DNA of 64,000 nucleotides from Rhodosorus marinus. Its lineage: Eukaryota; Rhodophyta; Stylonematophyceae; Stylonematales; Stylonemataceae. Below the pieces are notes generated by a model. That model was not told where the DNA came from. It saw nothing but the letters and a program-made list of their open reading frames with translations, and made no database searches. A program made the position numbers and the translations under genes. The DNA lies in assembly GCA_029953675.1 (NCBI GenBank), contig JAMWBK010000003.1, positions 1,612,001-1,676,000 on the forward strand, read 5' to 3'. Below, piece by piece: positions 10,766 through 21,404 of this stretch (positions are counted from its first letter, which is position 1; each line of letters begins with the position of its first letter).

Positions 10766-11834
10766 ATGGCGAGAACAAGAGAGATTGGATGGAGTTCTCT
10801 TCTTGTAGAATTGGAAGATGGTAGTTTTGATGTGGATCAGGATGATGTTGTTGAGCGATCTCATGAGTCGGGTTTGGAGGTATTATTTGTTTTTGTGTGA
10901 ATGCGGTTTGAATTGTCAGGTTCGAATCTTGATGGCTTTTCCTGTAGAAGTTCTTGTCTTTTCATCAGCATTCGTTCGAGAGTTCTCGAGGCAAGGTAGA
11001 GCCTAAGTTTCATCGCGAGGTGGGCCTTCAGGACTCGGCGAACTCGGACGACGTAAATTCCCGTTCAAAAGCGCACGATCCCAAGGAAGGATTCGTATGG
11101 TTGTCTGTCGTTAAAGAAAACGACGAGCATCCTGGAGACAACGTGATTTCCTATGGGATTAATCGTAAAGAGAAAGACGTGATGAGGGTTTCAAGAGCCG
11201 TTCAGAGCTTTGGAGTCTCAGCCGCAGAGCCTCACTATGAATGCGAGCAATGTCACAAGGTGTTTCGTAAAAGGTAAAAATTATCAGCGGAGGATACAGA
11301 GAGGATCTCAGAGCTTAATCAGCCTCGAAAACTCGCCAGGAAAGGCTTTGTCGCTCACCGAAACATACACTCGAGGAAACACGCTTTTTTCTGCCCCCAC
11401 ACTGGGTGCAGCCGAACGTTCCTTCAAGTATGCAATTTGAAAACGCATGAGCGAACGCACACAGGAGAGAAGTACGTGTCCAAGCCGCACTCACGATGCC
11501 GTCTGCCACCTTGAATCCCATCACGTTTCCTCATGAGGACTATCACAATCCTCTTCGCAGGCCTTTCCTTTGCCGGGTTGATGGCTGTGATCGCAGCTTC
11601 GCTCAACTAAGCAACGTCAAGAAGCACATGCTCAGGATCCACGGTTTGCGTCCCTGCTCTTCGAGATTAGTTCGAAAGACTAGGACTGCTATCCCCAGCG
11701 CTTAGATCCCCTCGGGCATTGCCTCTCCACCAGGAAAACGAGCGCCGAAGCTATGTCGTTTCAAGGGTTGCGACAAGCAATTCGAGTGCCGCGATGAATT
11801 GCAAGAGCATTGTCGGGAGGTTCACAGAAACTAA
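10766..11834 (+). CDS. Four-finger C2H2 zinc-finger protein
   Basis: Probable nucleic-acid-binding protein. Five exons: 10766-10879, 10948-11273, 11340-11471, 11561-11643 and 11734-11834, total 251 residues. The splice sites restore regular fingers: finger 1 (YECEQCHKVFRK joined to RKGFVAHRNIH) has exactly 12 residues between Cys and His. Finger 2 is FFCPHTGCSRTF...H-ER-TH, then the linker HTGEKP. Finger 3 is FLCRVDGCDRSF...H-LRIH. Finger 4 is LCRFKGCDKQF...H-REVH, just before the stop. Fingers 2-4 use the C-X4-C spacing common in TFIIIA- and ZIC-like proteins. The first 100 residues are acidic and disordered. The last donor (GTTTGC after 11643) is weak; without splicing the protein would stop at 11705 and lose finger 4. 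Confidence 0.85.
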
Positions 11835-12076
11835 TCTCCACACGACAAACGGCCAAGAGCGTCAACTAATCTCACATCACAAGTCCTCTTGAACATACAA
11901 GTCAGTAATGTTTAGTGTTCGTTGTCATGCCGCACACCAAAGATCGTTTCTATGTAGTCTACACAATCAATCGTGCTCAATCCCAGCTCAGGACTCGCCC
12001 GTGCAAGCAAAGACAACAAAGAATTCAGCAGTTAAAAATTGGACTTTTTCGCCAGCATGATCATGACCGGCCCTCC

Positions 12077-13305
12077 TCATCGCTTCTTAATCATGGGTTC
12101 CGGCAGAGGGCTTGAGCTGAAGAAAGGGTCAGACAGGGCTTTTCCAGCCGAGAGCCTTCTCCCAGGTTCCAACCGAAGAAAGCTTCCCAAGAATGACCTG
12201 GTCTCCTCGGGCACATCGGATAAAACCGCCGCTAGACCAACGCCGCTCTCACTATTGAATAGTAACCTCCCGTACTCGGGAAGCTCACTGAAGGACTGCG
12301 GAAGAAAGAAAATTTCAACCTAAGCAAAATAAAACTCTACGAGGAACTCAGGCGCTTGTCGTGAGAACTCCATACCGGCCAATTCTCATCGTTTGGACTT
12401 CCGAGAATATTGAAAATCTGACAAAGATGGTCGATATCACTAATACCCTTGAAGATGGGATCCCCAAAGTTCAACAATTGAGCGAAGAGACATCCAACCG
12501 CCCAGTAGTCGGCAGCGAACGTCTCAGCTTTCGAGCCCAGCATAAATTCGGGAGCGCGATACCATCTGATTGCAGGAACGGACACTTGTCGAGTTAACAG
12601 TAAACTCAGATTGAGGCTGGTGCACCATAGTCACTATGAAATCCACTCACCTTGTTCCTGGTACGTACGATCCTTCCGGCGAAACGTCAGAGGCAATCGC
12701 GAGGCCGAAATCTGAGAGCACCACCCTGCCATCTCCATCTATGAGCACGTTTTCAGGTTTTATGTCCTGCTCATGGCGAAAGGATTTTGAAAGCTACCGT
12801 CAGAACTTATCAGACTGTTATCCGATAGATCTTGGATTCGGCTATTCGTACGCGATGGATAAAACCAGATCTATGGCAATAGTCTACAGCTTTGAGAACT
12901 TGAAGTAGGTAGTACTTGATGTGGGACATTGACTTCAGGTCTCCCGATTTCATGAGCCCGTACAGATCATATGGATAGTATTCAAGCACCAGCGTTGTTT
13001 TGTTATTTGCAGAGAAGTGATTGACCAGGTGCACGATCTGTTGATTTGCAGCAGTACGACAACGTATGAGAGAACATAGTTCTAATCACTAATGGCATTT
13101 ATAGTATTACTTTACGGTTCCTACTTACATTTTCGTGACGAAGCTTGCTCAGAACTTCCACCTCCGACTTCGCGTAGTCTTTCGAGTTCTTTATTCTGTA
13201 CACGTCTTTCAGAGCCACTCGCTTTCCGCTCTCTTTGTCCTTGCCAAGGTAGACGACACTACAGGCTCCGTCGCCGATCTCTTCCAAGACCTCGTAACTG
13301 TCCAT
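12077..13305 (-). CDS. CDK20/CCRK-like cyclin-dependent-type kinase
   Basis: A CMGC serine/threonine kinase. Five exons: 13305-13129, 13037-12852, 12766-12651, 12616-12376 and 12295-12077, total 312 residues. Visible motifs are the Gly loop [21 protein letters not shown] (catalytic loop, split by an intron after HR), DFG, and WYRAPE. The PSTAIRE helix is absent (KNSKDYAKSEVEVL). CCRK-like features are DIDHLCQIFNILGSP, ELPEYGRLLF and a short tail ending PLPEPMIKKR. CDK20 acts in cell cycle and ciliary length control in animals and green algae. The activation segment carries an unusual hydrophobic insert (SLNLSLLLTRQ) at the third intron. That intron is either 34 nt (12650-12617) or 52 nt with an upstream GTACGT donor; both keep the frame. 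Start chosen at the kinase-fold Met (MDSYEV). Confidence 0.85.
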
Positions 13306-14030
13306 GGAGCTTTGTAGAATCTGGATTAAAACAGACGAACAACCCCTTCCACCCACTCCACCTCCACAGCGCGTGCCTCAACAGATGAACTGTCGATCTA
13401 GCATTCGAGAATGTATTACGGTGCCTCAAATAAAAAAAATTCTGGATGAGATCCAACTATGCAGACGTCGTCGGGGTCAACCGCATCTCAACAGCCGCAA
13501 GACGTAGAAAGCATAAACATGGAAGACATCGGTATAATCTCACCACTGCCATGCTGGTTTCAGCCAATGTGGTGAGAAAAAACAACAGGTGGAGAAGGGC
13601 TGAAGAGGGTAAGTGAAACATTGGCAAGATGATCCTGTACCGAAGGTGATTTAACGCAGCGCCCTCACAGATTCCTAGATCTTCTTAACCCGGAGCTCGC
13701 CAGTTTCGCCCGATGACAGCCTGAGGCGAACAAAAAAAGCGCTCGACTGCAATAAGTGCCAACTGAAAATTCTACTTCTAACCCGATTGTCTTCTAAATT
13801 TATGAGCGAGTTCACGGAAATAGGGAATAGAAGGATAAACGCAATCAAAAAATTCTGCTATTCTTGCTCATGACTCTATACGATAGAAGTCGACTAAATC
13901 TCTCCGTTGTTCATCCTTGATGACACAACTAAGTCTAGATAATGACCACTGGTAGCTACTCTGAGTATTTTTGGTCCAGATTGTCTCTAAATCGACTGAA
14001 TTTGAAGAAAAGTCCTCAGGAAGTTAGAAC
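13306..14030. other. Intergenic region, no gene supported
   Basis: Spacer upstream of the CDK20-like gene and downstream of the small 86-residue gene. Only short unrelated frames occur. Nothing further recognised. Confidence 0.5.
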
Positions 14031-14392
14031 TCAGCTGACGATCGAACGGGTGCTTATCATCGGACACAACAGTGCACGCGCTTGAAAACAAAAAGCGCCT
14101 TGTCTTCGTACGCTTCGTTCTTCTTTCCACGCCGTATCCTGGTTGCGCTTTTCGAAGTCCTCGCAATCGTTGAAGGGTTCGTTGATGGCTGTGGAGAAGC
14201 CCGGGAAAACAAGGTCGAGAAACAGATTGGCATGTTTGGGACAGTCTCGCGACCTTCGTCCAACGTGTCGTGGTAATGCATGTACTCACCCAGGCTAGCG
14301 ATAAACCTTTGCAGGCTTATGCAGTCGTGCCTGACGTCACACACATCCGACCTTGGGATCTTAACCATCCCAAAGCGCTCATTCTCGTTCAA
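14031..14392 (-). CDS. Small 86-residue cysteine-containing protein
   Basis: I do not recognise the family. Two exons, 14392-14290 and 14188-14031, join in phase through a GTGAGT donor and a polypyrimidine-preceded CAG acceptor. The product begins MNENERFGMVKIPRSDV and has Cys residues as C-X5-C, then a third about 21 residues later in NEPFNDCEDFEKR. The middle is predicted charged helix. Cysteine-bearing small helical proteins of this size include mitochondrial intermembrane-space assembly factors, but the CX9C pattern is not present, so that is only a thought. The intact splice pair argues for a real gene. Confidence 0.45.
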
Positions 14393-14434
14393 TAGAGACT
14401 AACACATATACATTTCTTTGATAATTTGGGGGCT

Positions 14435-14446
14435 ACAGACTGTCCC
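14435..14446. repeat. Isolated ACAGACTGTCC palindrome
   Basis: A single copy of the GACAG-N-CTGTC-type motif between the small 86-residue gene and RRP6, about 185 bp upstream of the RRP6 start. It belongs to the motif family clustered at 337-454 and 51911-51966. Confidence 0.5.
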
Positions 14447-14628
14447 TAATTTCGTTTTTGCTCCGTTGGATACTTAATGGCTTATTGACGTCGCCGTTGA
14501 CATTTTTGCTATAGTGAAGAGGCAGATGAGGCAAGGGTGAAGCATTGGGGACCGGAAACTTTCTGGTTTTTTTGTATTTTTGTTTGCTTCAATCACAGCT
14601 ATTGAAGTTTGATGAGGAAAGTATTTAG

Positions 14629-17545
14629 ATGCGAGGATATGCGATGAAAGAACGAACTTCATTGGATGGTTCTGTAGAAGAACAGTGCAAGGATTTAACG
14701 AGGAGCTTAGCTGGAGGTGTGAAGCAAAGCAATAGCTTGTCGGGGTCAGAGAGTCATGAGTACCTGAACTCCGTGTCCTCTGAGTACCGTCGGTCTGTTC
14801 GGAAGCTGAATAAGAGGGTTTTGAAGGTGCTAGAGGTGCTTGTGGGCTCTGGTGTTGGTGGAAAGCAGGTTGATGAAGTGTTCGACTCCGTAGTAGAGTA
14901 CGCTGAAGATGCGTTGGAGGTGGCACTGACAAACGTTGAAGAGATTGGGAGAGATGGAGATGAAGAAAAAGAATTGAGCAGGTCTGGGCAGTTCAGAAGA
15001 CCGTCTGCAAATCTGGGAAAACATCATGTGAAGAAACCGCAGTATGACTTCGACGACTGGCCAATTGACAACTCCGACACGCCGTTCATTCCAATTGCTG
15101 AGCGGAAGAACCCCCAATTGTCGGATTCCGTTAGACAGCATGTCAGCCGACTTTCCATCAACAACGAAAGTGTTTCTTTGAAACATCCGTATGAAAATGA
15201 AATTCTCCAGGCAGCGAAGAGTTCCGCCCTACTTCCAGGTATACGTTCAAGCCTTGGTCATTCATTACGCGCTTATGATACCACCGCCTACGTTTTATGA
15301 GTTCGAACAGCTTAAGAATGCTTCTCTTCGTATTCAATTTGCTCAGTCCCGGACAAGCCAAGGCTCTGGGGTTCATTTGAGAAAACAGAGTTCACGTTTG
15401 TGGAAGATGAAGCTGACTTTGAAATAATGCTTGAGAAGCTGATGGGAGAAAAGGAAATCGCAGTCGATCTTGAGAACCATTCTGAACGCTCCTACCAGGT
15501 AAGGCGCGGTTGAACGGATCCAGAAACTAAATCGTTTTACCCTGCAGCAACTGATATGCCTGGCCGCAAGGTGCGATTTATCGAAGCATTGTTGACTAAC
15601 AAGGCGGCACATGTACCATCCACACAGGGTTTCTGTTGCCTTATGCAGATTTCGACGCGATCTGAGGACTTTGTCATTGATGCAATCAAACTCCGATCAA
15701 AAATGATTCGAATGCTCCCCATTTTCTGCGACCCAGAGGTTGTCAAGGTGAGGCATCAAGAAACATCGGAGAGGTCTTCGTTGTGCTCACTCTGTGGCCT
15801 GGTGAAACGTCAAAGGTCCTACACGGAGCGAATCACGACGTTCAGTGGTTGGAGAGGGATTTTGGTTTGTACATAGTCAACTTGTTTGATACTTTTGCCT
15901 CCACTAAGCTTTTGGAGCTTCAAGGTTCCCTGGCATTTCTTCTCGAGTTCTTCTGCGACGTCAAGAATTCCAACAAGAAAAAGTTCCAGAGAAGCGACTG
16001 GCGCGTCCGACCACTTCCTGGTAGGAGAATCGGTGCTTTCAACTGATACGTTCTAGTTTCTCTTCAATGCTAACCCAATTCCGCCTTATAGAGGATCAGA
16101 TGAATTACGCGCGCAGCGATACACACTACCTTTTGTACATATATGACAGGCTTCGATCGATGCTGAACGAAAAGGGGGTCCTCGAGGAGTGCTGGTTGAA
16201 CAGTTCGACGGTTGCATTGAGGAGATACGCTAAACCGCGATTGCCAGCGGATGCAAGCCGAAGGCTGCTTGATAAGAGCAATATGAAAGGACATTGGCGG
16301 ACCACCAGGGTCGTCAACGAATTGCTTAAATGGCGCGATACTATCGCTAGGCGAGAAGACGATAGTCCCCAGTATGTGGACTACCTCATTCGAAGTCAAG
16401 TCATTTTCAGCGGATCGAAACCTAACATCAAAGATTTTGGTTCTTGCAGATTTGTTTTGGCCAACCAGCTCGTGCTGGAGATCGCTGGGAATGCAAAACG
16501 GTGTGCGAGTGAAAGACAAGTACAGAAGCTGTCGCAAAGGGTTGGATCCGAAATTCTGAGCAAGGAAGCCGCGTCCGTTGCCCAAATCGTCTCAGATACC
16601 CTTGAAGCGAAGTCTCCTCCTCCCACCGATGCAGAGGAAACACCCAGCATAGTGAGGAAAGATCCTGTCCACACCCGCTTCGATGCAGAAAGATCTGAAG
16701 TGGAGATCGCAGAGGTAGACAGGAATGTCAGCAGGGAAAAACCTGCAAAGTCCGCGTCATTTCGGCAGGGGCAAGCCTCAAAGGACTCGACACGAGAGCT
16801 AGCCATCCATGATGCGCAAGCAGATGGATTGCCCAAAACTATGAACGAGTCAGAAGTTGACTTACAAGGAAACAATAGCACAAGGCTGAAAAGGGGAGTC
16901 TCCGTTGTAGTCAAGAAGAGAAGACGTTCCAGTCTTTTCTGTGAGGAAGAAGACGAAGAGAGTTATGAAGAAGATGTCAATAAGGTTGGAGAATCTCTTG
17001 ATATTGATTCCTCGTCAGTCGACGCACAATCCACAAGAAAATTTCAAACGATTAGAACTGTGGTTCATGAACATATTGCACAGAGCACAAAGGTGGTTAT
17101 AGCAACTCAACCGGGTGGTGAAGACACTGGTATGGAAGCCGTAGAAGGTTCCGATGTCATTGTCATTGATGATGAAAATGGAGATGCTCAGGAGAAAGCT
17201 TCTTCCGGGGAGGATTTAATTTTACTAACTGACAAACCGAAGACTGCGGAAATGCGAAGAAAAGAACGACGAGATGCTCGGAAGAAGGCCAATTCCGAGC
17301 GGAGTGATCGAAACACACCCGATCAGAACGGAAAGCCGAGCAAAGACAACCGCAAAAGGAAGAGTTACGACTACTCAAGCGCTCCATGGTCGCTAGCCCC
17401 AACCGACGAGCAAAACAAATCGAACGCATTCAACCCGGGTGAAAATGTGGAAGCAAAGTATGCAAAGTATTCTAGAGGCGCTCTAGGACATGCAGATACT
17501 CGCAGAAGCAGCGGTTCCAAGAGTATGAGCTACAAGACGAAGTAA
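14629..17545 (+). CDS. RRP6: Exosome 3'-5' exoribonuclease RRP6/EXOSC10
   Basis: Nuclear exosome-associated RNase D-type nuclease that trims rRNA and snoRNA precursors and degrades faulty nuclear RNA. Five exons: 14629-15238, 15347-15498, 15628-15747, 15816-16020 and 16092-17545, total 846 residues (human 885). Order: an N-terminal PMC2NT (Rrp47-binding) region, the linker with DNSDTPFIP and HPYENEI, then the DEDD-Y nuclease. The catalytic residues are the Asp and Glu of AVDLENH (about 243/245), the Asp of HGANHDVQWL (about 302), and the Asp and Tyr of YARSDTHYLLYIYD. The HRDC domain follows (VNELLKWRDTIARRED). The tail is long, charged and Ser/Lys-rich, typical of nuclear RRP6. The first Met of the frame is used; an internal Met lies four codons later. 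Confidence 0.95.
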
Positions 17546-17860
17546 TCTGTGATCAGTTTCCCGGAGACAAGTAGGCCCCGCACGACTGCGCTTCATCGAC
17601 CAAACATCCAATGGCCGGCCGTGACTTTGCCCGAGCTAAGAGACTATGAAGAGACCCCTGACGTAGGTGCGGCAAACTGTTCGCAAGACAATGGCTCTCA
17701 ACCCTGAGTTGCTACTGCGATGTGGACGCCTGATGACTGGAATAAGTATCAACTGGAGAATGGAATATCTTGCTTTACTATTTTTATTTTCTCCCTCGTG
17801 TCACTCGAAATTTTCTATACTGACACAGCTTACGTAGGCTCTGTAATAATTTTCGGTAAA
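17546..17860. other. Convergent 3' spacer between RRP6 and HSP20
   Basis: The two genes end towards each other with 315 bp between stop codons. This must hold both 3' UTRs. No other feature seen. Confidence 0.6.
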
Positions 17861-18295
17861 TCATTCCACTTTGACATTCACCGGCTTTGAGGACTCAATG
17901 TGATGCTCAGTCTTTGGGATGCGAACTGTCAGCACACCATCGGCGGAATTGGCCTTTATTTTCGCAAGATCCGCGCTCTCTGGCAGGTTGTACACCTGCT
18001 CGAACCTGGAGAGGCTGTCTGCTCCTTTGTCTTCCGCGAACACTTTAAGTTGATCTCCTAATCTCTCCACGTTGATTTTATCCTTCGGGATTCCAGGAAG
18101 TTCAACCTTGAGCTCAAACTGATGCTCCAGTTCGGCTATCGATTGTCGTCTCCACATACCATTCCAGAACCCACCACGGTTCGCACCGTTCTCAAACGCC
18201 ATGTTTACCGCCTGCTCCATATCCATCAGCACCTGCCTCGTATGTGGGTGGCGCATCAGACTTCCGCCCCTGCATCTCCACAAAGACATCGTCAT
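17861..18295 (-). CDS. Small heat-shock protein HSP20
   Basis: ATP-independent holdase chaperone of the alpha-crystallin family. An uninterrupted frame of 144 residues. The alpha-crystallin domain runs from about residue 50 (IAELEHQFELKVELPGIPKDKINV) to about 135, with the characteristic strand ANSADGVLTVRIPK, where A-X-X-X-N-GVL-type residues are present. The short N-terminal arm includes FWNGMW, and the C-terminal tail lacks a clear I-X-I motif (KPVNVKVE instead). Met1 and Met3 are both possible starts. A TATA-like box lies about 150 bp upstream and a perfect heat-shock element about 420 bp upstream. No organelle signal is evident. Confidence 0.93.
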   Translation of the reverse strand: MTMSLWRCRGGSLMRHPHTRQVLMDMEQAVNMAFENGANRGGFWNGMWRRQSIAELEHQFELKVELPGIPKDKINVERLGDQLKVFAEDKGADSLSRFEQVYNLPESADLAKIKANSADGVLTVRIPKTEHHIESSKPVNVKVE

Positions 18296-18445
18296 CGTTC
18301 TTCAAACCCGCCACCCAGCACCCAAGACAGACCAGAAGTTCTCCTTTTTCTAAAACGCTCGTGCCCCTCGAGCGTTACTCCAAAATTCTAAACTCCTGCA
18401 CTACGCTCTGCACTCGCTCACAATCAATTCTCCTTTCAGTCACCC

Positions 18446-18454
18446 CTTTATATA
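18446..18454 (-). promoter_or_regulatory. TATA-like box for HSP20
   Basis: On the minus strand the sequence reads TATATAAAG, a good TATA match. It lies 151 bp upstream of the HSP20 start codon, which leaves room for a leader of about 120 bases. Confidence 0.55.
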
Positions 18455-18711
18455 CCCTTTAGTATCCATACCCAAACCCACTCATCCTTAGCAGTCCACT
18501 CTCAACTAACCGTGGAGATGGCAACCAATCCTCTCGATCACTTTACTACTTTACCAGATTATATCCAATTAAAATATGCCAAACGTCCTAAACCACTTTT
18601 AAATAGTTTTTATTGGTTAGTATCTGGTGAAGTAGAGAAGTGATATTTAGTGTCAGAAGCTCGAGATATGAATTTCTCACAAAGGGGGGGGGAACGAATG
18701 ACGACAAGTAG

Positions 18712-18729
18712 TTCCAGAAGTTTCCAGAA
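18712..18729. promoter_or_regulatory. Perfect four-unit heat-shock element
   Basis: The sequence is TTC-ca-GAA-gt-TTC-ca-GAA, four inverted nGAAn units with exact two-base spacing, the binding site of heat-shock factor trimers. It sits 417 bp upstream of HSP20, transcribed away from it. A chance perfect four-unit site is very unlikely in 64 kb. Confidence 0.85.
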
Positions 18730-19335
18730 TAATGATATTTTAGAAATAAAAAATTGGTTTCTCGCGCCGGTGTTGGTCCCCAACTACCCTTTGCAGAAAG
18801 GTTTGTTTTTGTGTTTTCTTTGTTTGTGTGATGGAAGGATATTTTGAACAAGGGTTTCGGCTTTTGCGGGATGGAAAAGGGGGGTGGGGGTGGGGGAGTT
18901 TGGATAGGCATTGAGAGCTCGAAAGGAATCGAAAAATGATAAGTATTTTCAATCTGATTGCTGTCCGATGAGAATTGTCGATAAACAGGAATAGTTTTTT
19001 TTCAATTTTCGTGAAAAGGGCATGATACGATCTGCTTATCATGAGGGTTGAGTTGTTCGATCTTGCTCCGCTTGTTTTAGCCCCCCCCCCCCGCCCTGTT
19101 TTGTAGGGAGAGTCTAGACACCGTAATACGTTAGTGTTTGGTCCGCGGCGCGGATGGCTTCGTCTAAAAGGTCGCTCTGGATGAGAACAGGAAACTCGTG
19201 ATGCAAAGGTGTTTAGTTATTCGTGTTTCTGCTGATGGAAACCGTTTCACTGCCCAGATGATCGCTTAGGTGGGCTGTCTACAGTTTGAAATCAACAGCA
19301 AGATTGCAGAATGAGAACTAGCGTCGCCACAGACA

Positions 19336-19514
19336 CTGTGAGTGGCAGTATCTGACCCTGTGAGTGGCATGTCTGACCCATGGATGGAACAAACGTTCCT
19401 CATTAGACACCTTTTCAGCGCCAGACTATGAACTCCAGTGTCTGACCAATCCATCCATTGATGGAACAAACGTTCCTCATTAGCCACCTTTTCAGCGCCA
19501 GACTATGAACTCCA
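19336..19514. repeat. Direct repeats upstream of HSP20, 3' of kinesin
   Basis: A 55-bp unit beginning GATGGAACAAACG occurs at 19383-19437 and again at 19460-19514 with one mismatch, a 77-bp period. Just before it, a shorter unit GTGAGTGGCAGTATCTGACCC / GTGAGTGGCATGTCTGACCC is doubled. No coding potential or transposase is linked to it. Confidence 0.9.
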
Positions 19515-19582
19515 TGTCCTTACTAGAAGCACGGTAATGGGTGTGGTATGTACAAATCGTGACAGGTTAGTGTCAATCCCTT

Positions 19583-21404
19583 CTACGTCGACGCTTCATC
19601 AATCACCGCAGACAGATCCTTGACGCATTTGCAGTCCTTCAAAACAATCTCAAGCTCTTCAATTCGATCTAGTAGTTCTATTCTTTCTTCCTGGTGCAGC
19701 TGTTCTTCAAACTTTCTCTGGTCTATCTCTTCATCCAACCATTCTCGATACTTCGTACTTGCCGCCTGAGGGCAGAAAGGACCAAAGAAGCAACAATCAG
19801 GCCCCTCATCGCGACACGACGGAGTTGGGTTGGCGATCGGACCTACTTACCTGATCAACATACCCTCGAGCTCGTCCCAACATTTTCTTTCTAGCAGTCT
19901 TGGTGATGAGTTCAATTCTCTTCTCCACTCTTCTCTCACTCGTCTCTGCGGCTTCCTGAAGTCGGCGGGCACACTCGGTCTCCATATATGCAAGAGCCTG
20001 CTCCATTTCATTGGCTGCTTCTTCTCGAACCTCAGATTCCATCGTGCATATTCTGCTCTCGGTCTTCGCAAGCGCAAGTTGCAAACGCTTCACCTCGCAC
20101 TCCAATTGAGAACTTTTTGCCCTCTCACGGGCCAGTTCCCTAGTCATGGAGTTTTCCCCCGGCGTCTTCCGCGCTGACAAAACGTTCTCTTTGTTCCATG
20201 AATATAGGGAGTTCGTGCCAACGTGTACTTGGCAGGCGAGCGCTGCGCAGCTCAGAGCATGAATGGTTTCGTCTGAGTCCCGAAGTAGAGGTGAAATATT
20301 CGCAATCATGACCGCAGATCCAGTTTCCAGGCTTGGTTGGAACAACCTCGTAAGTCGACTCTGTCTGTACGGAACGAGGTGCTTCTTTCCATCCTGGCGC
20401 CTCTGATTCTCTTTCAAGACTTCCAAGCATCGGGCAAGGTTCATGAGGGACTTATTGATATGCGACGTCTCACGGATCTTCTCACGGTCACATCCTTGCT
20501 TCCTTCCTGCTCGCTCTGCACCTGCCAAATCAACAATTGAAAGTGATGAGCTCTTTACCAGCTCCGTAACACCTTCAGCATGGACTGCGAACTGATCCAG
20601 GTAAAAGGTGAATATAGCGTGACTGCGAGAGGATCGTTCATTGCTGTCAGTTTCTGCTACGCGCCTCAGCTTCATCCCCTGGCTTAGCGCATGCGTAACT
20701 TGCTCCACGCTTTTGACGACTTGTTTCTTAAGTCCATCAACGAATAAAGACCCACGGGCGTCTTCTTTGATTCGAAGAGTTACTATCTTCTTGGTCTCGT
20801 TGTCACCGAGGAGGTCATAGCACTTCTCATTGTATATTTCCATGAGCGATATGTTCACCTCATGTTCAAGTTTGGCATTTGACGGTGAGTCTGTTCCCGT
20901 TCTTGAAGTAGTATCAAAAATTTTCTGGCATGCGTGGTGAATGAGCCCAGGTCTCATGTTTCCACGTCCTTGAGTCGTGTAGGTCTTTCCGGCATTCGTC
21001 GCGCCGTACGCAAATACCAATCCGTCCTTTCCTTTGAACAGTTTCTCCACCAAGGGTAGGGTTGTTGTCTCGAATATGTCTCTCTGAGATGAGCTGGGAC
21101 CAAATATTGTTGAGAACTGAAACTGAGCTTCTCCACGCTCTCGAACAGATCCCTTGTGGTGGATTCTGTCTCTGCACTTCAGTCTCAGACGTCCAGCCGC
21201 GGAATCGACAGATACTGCTTCTTCCTCTCCTCTCAATTTCTCCTCATCAGTTGAAGGGCGAACCCTCAGCACAACCCTTAGCGGCTCTCCTTCAGAGACC
21301 CCACCAGGGCTGCTTTCCTCAGCGAAGTCAATACGCCTAGCCACCTCCCCCATCCTAGTAGTCCTGAACAATAACTTCCCACTCAAGCAGCATCCACCCG
21401 ACAA
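19583..21404 (-). CDS. Kinesin-6-like motor protein
   Basis: Microtubule motor with an N-terminal motor domain; kinesin-6 proteins act at the central spindle in cytokinesis. Two exons: 21404-19851 and 19765-19583, total 578 residues from the first Met, or 561 from the Met of MGEVARR. Motor motifs: P-loop GATNAGKTYT, switch I NERSSRSH, switch II DLAGAERAGR, and the VPYRQSRLTRLFQ region. The Asn before the second Ala of the P-loop, the Cys-Leu-Glu-Val-Leu-Lys helix and MIANISP favour kinesin-6 (KIF20 group). The long loop-6 insertion of KIF20 is short here. A coiled coil of about 170 residues follows, and there is no further domain, so the protein is short for the family. Confidence 0.88.

Larger units (their letters stand above)
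18296..19582. other. Intergenic region with HSP20 promoter and repeats
   Basis: Next to HSP20 the plus strand is C/A-rich. It holds a TATA-like box (18446-18454) and a heat-shock element (18712-18729). Farther on are homopolymer runs (G at about 18685 and C at 19081-19092) and a block of direct repeats at 19336-19514. No coding sequence is supported; the last part is the kinesin 3' flank. Confidence 0.55.
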
